Below are positions 36,831-64,000 of a stretch of DNA of 64,000 nt, in pieces (within the stretch, counting starts at the first letter, position 1; each line of letters opens with the position of its first letter). Source of the DNA: Paramacrobiotus metropolitanus (Eukaryota > Tardigrada > Eutardigrada > Parachela > Macrobiotidae); assembly GCF_019649055.1 (NCBI RefSeq), contig NW_026570246.1:1178001-1242000 (forward strand). Direction: 5' to 3'. The translations under genes and the position numbers were made by a program. Under the pieces are notes generated by a model. It saw only the letters and a list, made by a program, of their open reading frames with translations. It searched no databases and had not been told where the DNA came from.

Positions 36831-38326
36831 ATGTCGGTGAGAAAGTTGTGAATCTGTTATTACTTTTATTTCCGGGAATAGTTTTGATAGAAAAACATGA
36901 AATGATTCTGTTTTTCAGGGAGTGGACTATCATAAATTTTCCAACCGTGTGTGCAATGCCAAGGAAGCCGGTTACATTGGTATTGGTTTCATTATTGCCG
37001 TGGGAATAATTGCTGCAATTATTCTGGGCATTTATTTCGGGACGCAGTGTACCGGTGACGATCTGCCGTGCCAAGACGGGTACACCTGTATGCCCAAAAG
37101 CGTTTGGTGTGATGGGAATTTTGATTGTCCAGCGGGAGATGACGAGTGGAAATGCTATGCACACGAATTCTACGTCGCGTTTCGCACACCTTCCCGGCGA
37201 TTCACCTAACACAGGCCTCAACGAATCATACAGCGCACTAGTAAGCATTAAAATAAAAATATGAATTTACAAATGTTTTTTACACACCCGCAACTTCAAA
37301 CCTGTATTATTAAAACGCATCTAGTATATAAGTGTTGTGACTTACTTGTTATAACAATATCTTATTGTGGGAAAACGTTTTACCTCTGGAAACTTGTCGC
37401 GTGGTACTGTATTCAAGTGTATTGTAACGGCAGTGAAGGAAATCGTACTAAAACTTAGCCAGTTGTGTTTCTGAAGGTACAGTAAAAAAATAAATTTTCG
37501 TAAAAAATTAATGTTTTTCTAGCTGAGAGAGAACCTTCCTGTATACAACGGATCACGACCGGACAATGTCGAGCTCTTCCGCTTAAGAAAAGTTGACGAT
37601 TCTACCGGACAGACTTTGTTCGAGTATGTTAAGCAATATTGCTCAATTCATATACAGATATATATTGTAAAAATTTCAACAAAAATTTAAAGTGATGTAC
37701 GTGACGTACAGAATGACTGTAACCATGACCATTTATAGCAACGCCACTGGTCCCGGTATTTCGTGGGCGGCAGATGCTATAGTTAAATATCCAATTTTCG
37801 GATTCGTCTGCAAGGTTGATAACTCGACGACAATATTACCGGGTAATATAATCGATGGCTTGTCAATGGCACAACCGGATAACCAAGGAAGGCAGATACA
37901 GTTTCATGCACCGGGAGCAAACGTAACAACGGGAGTTGCAGGTCAGAAACGGCTTAATATTCAGTGCGTACACACAAGCAAAAAACTGCATGGCATATTC
38001 GGCATTTAATATACGATATACAGTATTATGTATGACGGTAGAACACATATCTGTACAGTGTTTTTGACTTCACTGCATTCCTGTACTACGTTAATCAAAC
38101 CTGCCACCGGACATTCCCGCTGCAGCATGCATATTGCAATTTTACATTTTCAGTAATCCTCACCGGACACCCCAAAAGCAATTGCAAACGGCCTACAGTA
38201 TACTGCAATCTGGTAACTCCCTGCAAGGTTTTCCAGTTCAGCTCCAAGGGATGCCCGTCCTATCCGTGCACGTGCGCAACTCCTGCTTCCCAAGACGTCG
38301 AATGCACGGACGCAGAGAAAAAATAG
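36831..38326 (+). CDS. Type II membrane protein with one LDLa module and Cys-rich C-terminus (probable frame break)
   Basis: Predicted exons are 36831-36836 (ATGTCG only), 36919-37240, 37523-37623, 37712-37941 and 38154-38326. The second encodes a short cytoplasmic stretch, a membrane segment (IGIGFIIAVGIIAAIILGIY) and one LDLa module with CDGNFDCPAGDDEWKC. Later exons form an extracellular region with N-glycosylation sequons. The last carries closely spaced cysteines (CNLVTPC and GCPSYPCTC) reminiscent of antistasin-type modules; that match is weak. All phases fit except in exon 2. That exon is one base too long to join the LDLa frame to exon 3, and the frame suited to exon 3 is open from 37010. 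An extra base between about 37153 and 37205 would explain this. Read literally, the protein would stop at 37207. Confidence 0.55.
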
Positions 38327-38895
38327 ATATTTTTTTCAAATTACAGCAGAGTGCTTAGTTACTGTGTTCAGTTACTTGAAGTTCTGTTCCACGAAAATTT
38401 CTGTGTTAATCCTACAACGAGGTATCCATCCAACGCGGCTACAAATGGACAACACCGGGCTGAAGGATCTAAATTTTGGATAGTACTCGTGTTCTTTGTT
38501 ATATTCAATACGGCTCGTAGGTGAAATTTGTACAATAAAAATAGCCAAAATTTTGTAAAAATGCTGCTTTAATTAAAATATGTGTCGTTCTGTGCTGATT
38601 AAGAATGATATGAGCAACATCGCACTACGCCTCATAATAACACTGGTCAATATTTTATTTCAATAAAAATGATAATATACAAAACAGTAGCAACAAAAAC
38701 TGCACAGAAATATGAACAAAAACAATTAGATACGGTATAAAGACAACAGAAATTGTTCCAGCTCGCTGGCAGCCCGTCCATATACCCGTCCGTGTCCTTC
38801 AACCATACCCGCCATAAACGACAACTTTGTCAGAAAATCTCGTAAGCTGCCATTTTGTGTGCTACAAAAAAAGCTACAACTATCCCGAGCGCGCG
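38327..38895. other. Convergent 3' region with poly(A) signals on both strands
   Basis: AATAAA occurs on the plus strand at 38534 and 38662, and on the minus strand (TTTATT) at 38654-38659. These suit the two genes that converge here. Confidence 0.5.
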
Positions 38896-56245
<17,350 letters not shown>

Positions 56246-59200
56246 TGTGGAATAGGGACTGCCGGATTCACTGGCGCTGTTGGAACATAAACCGTACTCG
56301 CTCTCGAAAGTCCGTGCGATGGGCCGATGATTACCGGCTTCTCTGGAATCGGGGCCGGAAGAGCTCGCATTTCCGAATTGCGGATATGCCAGGGGGCTTC
56401 TGAATTTCCGAAACTACAATAATGAGAAACATAACCCGGCTTCTGCTTTGATTTTGATATGCAATAAATGGCAATCGCAGCTGCCATAAAAGCTTTTAAA
56501 TTGATTCGTACACCTCGCTAGTTACCCGGATTTATTTAAAAGCGTTTTCTGCCAATTATTAATTATTGTACATTATTCATTACACACTGTTCGCCGAAGC
56601 AATGCCATTTGATGTTGAATTGTTGAGCAAATAATGCAATAAACCTGCAAAAATTAATAACATAGGGCCTTACGGATATGCTCCGGCAGTAATCCACAAC
56701 ATTAGACGATCTATTCCGCGGCTTCATTTCATCCGCTCACAGGCTGAGGTGCAGAAAGATCCGTCTCTCTCCACAGCACGACCAACGTGCCGGATATCTG
56801 CAAGATTTCTGCACTCGTAGAGATCAGACGCGTGATTCGGATGTTGATCAAAATATAACAACGTCCTAATGGCGCATTAAAGCCAAGCACGGCATACAAG
56901 AAATTAACAAAAAGTCCTTGTGGTCCAAACACAAGGTTTATGGAATTACAATTGATGCCGTTGTTGCGGCAGTTAATTGTAACCAAACATTAACTACTTG
57001 AACTTGACGAGATCGAGTCATAATAAAGATCACATAACCGAAGTCGTAACTCGTAACCGTTTCGACGTACAGTGGACGCTGGCAAAGGTCCCACTATAAA
57101 TTGATCAAGAGATCCCTACAGTGTCTGCATATCAGGGGTGGTGCATACATTAAAGTAGAGTGATGCTATCGGCGCTATGTAAAAAAAACTTCTAGCCATC
57201 GTTTACATACGGGCACTTAGCGGGTAAAGGTTCGCGACAGCAATCCTTGAAGCCCGCGCAAATACAACGGCTAACGCCGACCATCGTATTGGTGCGCTGT
57301 GTTTATTTAGAAAACATTTCGTAAACAATTAATGTATTAACGGATTAACTGCCCAGTGCAAGGCGCTGTGAAGGTTTCCCCGCGTCTACATGAGAATGTC
57401 ATGTACCTATTGGGTAGCCATTTTAATCTGCCTGTTGTACGGCGACGATAATGAACTAATCTCATCCCAAACGAAATCGAATCATTTCTTTCTCCATGTC
57501 GCTCGACACTCGACAGGTGCCTTGCAAACATCGCTCGCGTACTCGGATATAGGTCACTACCGCGTCGGATGTCTGCTGCTCTAAGGCACTCGAAATTCGG
57601 TTACAAATCTATAACTACAATCTACAATTAAATATTTATATTATAACTACAATTATATCAAAAACGTATTACTTTGTATTAAACAAATTAGTTTTATTTT
57701 ACTGATAAAATTGGTACAAGTACACACCGCCTCCTAATCAAGCGACTAACCATTTTTTTATGAATAGCTTTGAAGATACTTCCAAGAATCAAGAATATAT
57801 TTTACAAGTATCTCCACAAGAAAATCGCCATTAATGGTCAACATACAGCTGAACCTACTAGTATACAATATACATAATATTAATTATCTACTCACTCAAG
57901 GTGGATGGACATTGCCCACTGGGCAACGGATATCTGCAACATCTGCTCCATTCAGTCCTTCCCTTCGAGGCTGTGACACAGACTACAATATCCCAATTTT
58001 TTTTGCACTGAATAGTTTTGGTTTGGTGTTTCTTCATTTGTCAAAATACCCATGTTTGAATGTTCCTCAATTTGCCAAGGTGGCTCTATAGTATTCGATT
58101 GGCAAATCGATTGTACATGCGTTGTACGCCAGTCCCAGATTTGCGGAGTGTAAAACTTTATGTCCACTGTCCACCACATTTCCGCAAGACGTCCCACCAT
58201 GTTAGCGCACATCTACGTACAACTGCAAGTACCGTACGTGAGAGACTACAGGCTCGAGAGTAGACGGAAGCGGTGATGTGTTCCCAGTGGTTAGCAGTGC
58301 CACCAGAAGAGAGAGAAACATAGACACAAACCTTAAAGGTTTTGCTTCAGACTTTCAACTTCATAATTTTTTCAGTTGTAGTAAGGAATAATATAATTGA
58401 TACATTATATGTACCAGGTAGCTTGTTTAATTCTAAACTATTAAACAAGTTTCAGTAACAAATTACTTGTAATTGTTATTGTAGTTCAATTTCCGGCCGG
58501 TGCCATGTTGGTGTGACGATACATGGACTGCCCATTGTTTGGTCAAGTCCAAAAGGGTCTAGCTCGTCATAGGTGAAGATGGATCGATGAGCAGTGGAAA
58601 ATTACGGGATTTTTTCTTCCGTGATAATCTGCGTTTCCGTCCATCCAGTATGTGTGGAACGAATAGAATTTCCATTTTTTTGTTGGTTAAATATGTGGAA
58701 GCCAAACTACCGGAACACAAATCGCCTACACGACTGTCGTCAGACAGATAATTCGAATCTTCGAGACCGCAACAAGCTACAGTAGAAATGGAAACACCTT
58801 CCTACATCGAGTGCATCCGATATGGATTGTGACCGGACATATGGACCCCTTTAAAGCAAGCACTTCTTCTGCAAGCGCTGGCGAACTGGTACAATTGAAT
58901 AAAGTACATTTTGCGCCCAAGAGTACAAGATGGATGAAAACCATAACATCATGACTAATTGACTGTCAACGTGGATTGTAATCAAACTGTTCAAACAGCA
59001 ACTTCCTATGTTCCAAGATTGCGAGGACATGCTTTTGGTTACCTGAGCGGCTGAGCCTAAAGACCATTCACCATAGGTGCGTAAATTAATCTTATGGTAA
59101 TGGGTGTTTAATGTTTAATGTTTATCCGATCTAACTTTTGTGGTATCCTAATGTTTCTAAGTTTTTTAATTGTCCACGAACTGCAGGCAGTAGGCATGGA

Positions 59201-60028
59201 TTTGCAATGTTGTAACTTGTAACTGCCACCCGAGAAGGAAGCATCTTATCTGCACTGGCAGGCTGCAGCCGCGCGGGAAGCGTGATTTAAAAGTAAAAAC
59301 CACTTATTGTGGACTACTTTAAAAAGCCCCGATTTTGGTTTATAAGCTTTTTTAATTTAGTACTCAAAAGTCACAAGACTCACAACCATAAAATAAGTAC
59401 CATAAACCATAAACTATACTGTACCATAAAATAAGATTTTATCAAGAGTGGTTATAAATATGACGCATACGATCGAGTGACCAAGTGCAGCGTGTTCAGT
59501 GTGGCCTTGACCCATTTTGCTAGATATTCACCAGTTTACGATGATATAATAACATTTAAATGACAGGCACTTATTTTTACTAATTATTTCTAGAACACAT
59601 TCAGCGAACAGTTATCGCAGTATGAGGTATCTGCAAAATATACTGCGTTTTCGCGGCTTGAAGGTCTTCACGGAAGTGTTTTTTCATTACCAATTTGTAT
59701 CAGCTATCCGTGTACTTTTACTACAGCACTTACTAACACCGGCAGCTATGTTTTACTGCTACGATGAGTATGCTGCGTTTACTTAACTGCACTGCTCGAA
59801 AAAAAACCATCACTTGAATCGCGGTCACATCACTGACATGGAAGATTTATAAAAAAGTCCATGTTCGTAATTATAGTGTGTTACTTACTTTTCATCGAAA
59901 CATTCTCGTCAGTCCGCGCAGTTGGTAGGTTATGCGTGTTTCGATCATTGCATATAGCAGCTATCTTGTTTCGGTTTTGTGTGCATCTTCTGAGACCCTT
60001 ACCGAAATTTTACTGATCGGACTTTAAA
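56246..60028. other. Long stretch without a supported gene
   Basis: Upstream of the Nudel-like gene and of the Gly-rich gene. An 85-codon minus-strand frame at 56729-56986 reads like coding sequence but has no ATG. The segment 58500-58990 looked like possible decayed transposon but could not be supported. Confidence 0.4.
59848..59857 (+). promoter_or_regulatory. Possible TATA box of the Gly-rich gene
   Basis: TATAAAAAAG about 180 bases before the start codon at 60029. Confidence 0.35.
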
Positions 60029-60619
60029 ATGTTATATTTAACGAGTAATAAATATTCCATATCATACGTAATTTTACTCTTGTCTGGACTGCAGTTATCA
60101 TCCGCTCAAATAAATCTCTCCAATCTGACGCCGCTACTGGGACTCCTGGGCAACTTGAAAGGAAGTGGTGGTGGTGGTGGACTGGGCGGGCTGTTGGGAT
60201 CACTGGGTGGCGGAGGTGGCGGCGGGTTGGGTGGCCTGCTCGGCGGCGGTGGCGGTGGTGGAGGAGGGCTGGGTGCGTTGAGTGGACTGGGAGGAGGCGG
60301 TGGAGGTGGTGCCCTTTCTGGAATACTGTCGGCAGTGGCCGGAGCGGCTAGTTCGGGAGGAAATGGACTTGGTCTGCTCGGTGGTGGCGGAGGCGGCGGA
60401 CTATCCAGCCTCTTGGGCGGGGGTGGTGGCGGCGGGGGGAGTGGCCTATCGAGCTTGCTGAGTGGCGGTGGCGGAAGTGGACTGTCCGGATTACTGAGCG
60501 GCGGCGGTGGCGGAAGTGGGCTGTCTGGACTGCTCGGTGGAAATGGCGGCGGTGGGTCAGCAATAAGTGGCCTTTTTGGTGCTTTAGGGAATGGGTTGAC
60601 AGATGTGTTGAAAAAATGA
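60029..60619 (+). CDS. Secreted glycine-rich protein
   Basis: A single open frame of 196 codons starts at ATG 60029. A signal peptide (about residues 10-27, ending near QLSSA) is followed by a mature protein made of Gly runs broken by Leu/Ser motifs such as GLGGLLG and SGLSGLLSGGG. It ends in NGLTDVLKK. Such sequences occur in cuticle, silk-like and other structural extracellular proteins; no enzyme domain is seen. An AATAAA at 60822 supports termination here. The Gly/Leu pattern resembles the first visible exon of the next gene, and splicing from a GTGGGT in the late part of this frame into 61036 would keep phase, so the two could be one transcription unit. I favour two genes. Confidence 0.65.
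   Translation: MLYLTSNKYSISYVILLLSGLQLSSAQINLSNLTPLLGLLGNLKGSGGGGGLGGLLGSLGGGGGGGLGGLLGGGGGGGGGLGALSGLGGGGGGGALSGILSAVAGAASSGGNGLGLLGGGGGGGLSSLLGGGGGGGGSGLSSLLSGGGGSGLSGLLSGGGGGSGLSGLLGGNGGGGSAISGLFGALGNGLTDVLKK
60160..60570 (+). repeat. GGN-rich repeat tract
   Basis: Dense GGTGGCGG-type triplet repeats encode the poly-Gly runs of the protein above. The tract is strongly G-rich on the plus strand. Confidence 0.85.
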
Positions 60620-61035
60620 AAATATGATCCGCCGGAACTAATGGTTCGTCAACAGTTTTCTGATTTTGCAAGTTACACTACAGATTTTTCGGTGGAGACC
60701 ATATTTTGTAATTTGTATATTCATTAATGTTAGTTATATGAAGCTACCATTGTTACCAGCTTTGAAAGAAGCCATCTCAGTGGGATTGGGAACTTTGATT
60801 GTAATTAGTCATGAAAGTTCTAATAAACCGGAAACAAATAAGATGTTTTTCTAATCAGATAAGAAAGGCGATGATGCAAAAATACGTTTTGACATTAACG
60901 GGCAATACCTGTTGGCTGTTGTAAAACAATAGTACGCGCGGTAATGGCACACTTTGACTGCGAGCTTTTCTAACGTTTGTTAAGTGAATATCGGTACCAA
61001 CCCACAATGACTCTGTTTTTCGTCTGATCCATTAG
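60620..61035. other. Spacer between the Gly-rich gene and the CLIP-like gene
   Basis: Contains the AATAAA at 60822-60827. The 5' exon(s) of the following gene may lie here but could not be identified. Confidence 0.4.
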
Positions 61036-64000
61036 GATCATCCGGAATTAACGGATTAGATGCCAACACTCTGCAATCTTTGTTGGCCAACAACCAAGGA
61101 AATTTTGGCGGTGGCGGAGGAGGCGGGCTAGGCAACTTTGGAGGAGGATCCGGTCTGGGAGGGCTAGATGGTCTCAGTGGATTAGGCGGACTGGGAGGTG
61201 GAGGGCAGTCCCTGAATTCCCGATTTGGTGGTTTAAGCGGCATGGGCAGCGGACTCGATGGGTTGAGTGGAGGGTATTCTGGCGGTGGGATGATGTCATC
61301 CGGCTCGAGTCGGGATGATCAGATTTTACAGATGCTTATGGGTCGAGGTTAGCATCCGACGAAGTCTATGTCGTATAATATTCTTCGAATATACGAGTCG
61401 ACATTTACGAATTCCATCTGATTTTGTCTCCAGGAGGTGGTGCTCCTTCTGGAAGTTTTGGTTCTCAGCGATTCGGCGGCGGTGGATTTAACCGGCCTGG
61501 TATGGGCAATGGTTTGGATGGCGTCTATGATGATCCGATGTCCATGATGTCCGATAGTAAAAGTAGGTCGAGCGTTCTTCCCAACGACCCATCCAGCATG
61601 TTTCGTGACCATGGCGCCCTAGAGTTTGCCAGCAAAGGTAAATTAATTTTACTGCATTTTTTAAAATTTTGGTTTGATGTTGTGAGTTTGGTTTGATTAA
61701 ATCTCGTGACCTTTTTTATACAGAAACGAAGCCGTGTTTTGTGGATGGATACAAAGGTTCATGCATGCCGGTGTCTCTGCAAGGCGTTTGTAAACTATAC
61801 AATTACGATATCCAAGACGGCGGATGTGTTAACTTTCAAACTATGACTCGCGATGTCTGTTGTTACCGTCGTGATCCAGCACAGTTGATCATGTCTCTGA
61901 GAGCTAAACAAAACTCACCGTTATCGTCCCAAATGTTAGCATCGTCTTCTACTAACCAGGGAATGTTTTCACCGGCTTCCGGTCCGATTCAGAACAACCT
62001 TCTCTCTGGTGCCAATGCAGGCACTTCGTCATTTCCAACTGGCTTCAGTCCGGCGGTGGTCGGACAAGGTGTAGCGAATTTCGGTCAAAGCGTAACGAAC
62101 CCGCAGACGTTTGGTCTGGGTGGCACGCAAAATGTCGGAAACGGAAATACCGCATTACTCACTCAGAATGCGTTAGCAGCACCAGTGGGCAACCCGATAG
62201 CCAATACCATTGGTAATGTCGTCAGCTCACAGGTACAGGCGTCGGGTGCGGGTACAATTCCCGGGAATGTGATGTCGGTTGTACTGGGGGCACTGCAGGC
62301 CCCCAAGAGTGTCAGTACAGCGGATATGGCCTCTAGTTTAATCGACGGATTCCTGGCGATGCAGGTGACCACTACTCCAAGTTCAGCGTCCACCGTTAAT
62401 CCAGCGACTAATACGCTGCTCGCGGGCAACATCACGAGTGTAAATCAGATCCCAGCAGGAATGCTGCCGATGATCCAGAATGCTGCGGCCGGTATGCAGC
62501 AGTGCGTGCTGGATGGCCGACAAGGATTGTGTATGCCGCAGTTCATGCAAGGCGTTTGCAACAGTATGAAATTGAAGATTGGTATTAGCCCGACCTGCGA
62601 CTCTGGAAAAATTTGTTGTGCAAGTAAGACATTTAGTTTTCTTCAGGCAGCACAAATTATCATTAAGTTTTTGCGAATGTGATGTATCATTTGTACTCGT
62701 ATGTAAAGTTGGAAAAAAATAAAAGAAAGTTCAAAACTTATTAATTTTATAAAGTTAAAGCTAGATACGTAAAGGAAGATTTACATACGTAAAGGTAGGT
62801 TTTAATTTGAGCATTTACGAATCGTTTATCGTAATAAGTTTCTTATAAAAAATTAGTTCTAATTCATGCAAGTAATTTCATGCATTGCACAGAGAGTCCA
62901 GAAGCAAGACTGCCGGATGACTTAGCCAATACGATAAATAATGTTATGGGAAAGAAGGAGGCTAAAGCTACGACGGGCGCAAAAGACGACGACCCAATGG
63001 TAGCAGAAGGTTCAGAGACATACGAGAGCCGAATACCATACCGACCGGAAGGTCGAGCTCGTAAGGTGCCAAGATATTATTAATTTTTGTTTTCTCGAAT
63101 AATTATTCATCGGAATTGAACGCCCGAATGAAAAATTAGTAACCTGACCATTCGTACATTACAGTCCTGCACCAGTAACGGATTTGAAGGCATCTGTGTG
63201 GCGTCTTCGCTGACCGCTCTCTGTCCCGGCCTGGGAATGCAGATTGTCCAGTCGGGTTGCGAAGCATCAGAATCCTGCTGCTTTTCATCTGACCCATCGG
63301 CCAGCAACGTCGATCCATCCATGCTGAAAGACGAACCGCTGAGTATTTCCTTTGACAAAGCTGCCGCACCGCAGCTCACCGATTCCTCCAGCTCTAACAT
63401 CAACGTCGCACCTTTAAATATGCAGGCTGCTGCGTCCAATAATGCCCCCGTAAATTTTCAAGCCGCTGCGTCCAACATCAATTCAGTGCCACTGTCCAAC
63501 ATGCCGCAGGTGAACCGAGCGGCTGCCCTGCCGGCGGCGGCAGCGGCCACTTCCGGTGGACTGGGTTTGCCTCAGTTAAGCGCAACGGATGTCGGTGGCC
63601 TCATGAAAGCTGTCATCCCCATTTTTTTCAACAAGAATAACAACCAAAACGCCAACAACCAACAACTTTTGCAGTCGCTTCAGCAGAGTGGAGGACTGGG
63701 TGCAGCTGTCAATCAGCAGAACCAACTGGGCGTATGCGGCGGGCGTGGCGAAGCCGCATCCTGTATACAGGCTTCGTTAGCCCAAAACTGCTTTAAAATG
63801 GGCTACAGAATCCGTCAGGGCGGTTGTTCCGGACAACAAGTGTGCTGCTATACTTCCACCGATGGTCTGCAGCGCGATGCGTCGTACTCGCTGGAAGAGG
63901 CCAATAAGTGTTTCATACAGGACCATCCCGGCATTTGTGTTCCGTATTCAACGGCACGGAATTGTTCTCTGTATGGACTGGAAGTCTCCATGTATGGGTG
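61036..64000 (+). CDS. Secreted protein with repeated CLIP-like six-cysteine modules (partial at both ends)
   Basis: Exons 61036-61347, 61434-61637, 61724-62623, 62893-63065 and 63165 onward join in phase. The first visible exon has no ATG, so the start is missing or lies upstream; the last runs off the window. The first two exons are Gly-rich. Then come modules with the spacing C-x8-C-x7-C-x10-C-x9-CC or close to it. They begin near KPCFVDGYKGSC, QQCVLDGRQGLC, SCTSNGFEGIC, VCGGRGEAASC and KCFIQDHPGIC (cut). This resembles the CLIP domain found at the N-terminus of arthropod clotting and immune proteases, but no protease domain follows within the window. Modules are separated by Ala/Gln/Asn/Ser-rich linkers. 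A structural or protease-binding extracellular role is inferred. The 63065 donor (GTGCCA) is weak. Confidence 0.7.

Noticed and set aside
58500-58990. Possible decayed Tc1/mariner transposase
   Set aside because: Short Arg-rich strings recall such elements, but no frame, catalytic motif or terminal inverted repeats could be found.

Overview
The window is eukaryotic: every gene is split by short GT-AG introns with matching phases, there are no operons, and AATAAA signals follow several stop codons. The gene set points to an ecdysozoan invertebrate. It holds a synapsin with an arthropod-type C-terminal peptide, an octopamine/alpha-adrenergic-like receptor, and a Nudel-like mosaic serine protease. 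The compact introns would suit a tardigrade, but that is inference and was not tested by any search.

Layout. (1) 1-11384, + strand: a tandem cluster of five astacin-type genes, the first cut by the window edge. In the four copies where the active-site exon is visible, all three zinc-binding histidines and the catalytic glutamate are replaced, so they are pseudo-metalloproteases; copy 1 shows the same degenerate Met-turn. Their C-terminal tails differ from copy to copy. (2) 13197-17513, +: a compact ADAMTS-type metalloprotease with an intact HEIGH zinc site. (3) 18957-24093, +: synapsin with domains A, C and E. (4) 25870-29138, +: an unrecognised single-pass membrane protein with a basic tail (tentative). 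(5) 29745-34660, -: a biogenic-amine GPCR in four exons. (6) 36831-38326, +: a small type II membrane protein with one LDLa module and a cysteine-rich C-terminus, apparently carrying a frame break. (7) 38896-56245, -: a giant (about 3,900 residue) type II membrane Nudel-like protein in 27 exons. Its order is SEA domain, then five SRCR-trypsin units separated by about 33 LDLa modules and Thr-rich linkers, then a C-terminal MAM domain. Only the first trypsin unit keeps the full catalytic triad. Nine single-base frame changes lie inside its conserved exons. (8) 60029-60622, +: a secreted Gly-rich protein. (9) 61036-64000, +: a secreted protein with Gly-rich, Ala/Gln/Asn-rich and repeated six-cysteine CLIP-like modules and no protease domain, running off the window.

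Taken together, most of the window encodes secreted or membrane-anchored extracellular proteins, many built on protease folds that have lost catalysis. The two neuronal genes (synapsin and the amine receptor) sit among them. Exon borders below come from splice-site reading and were checked by phase bookkeeping; they are predictions without transcript support.
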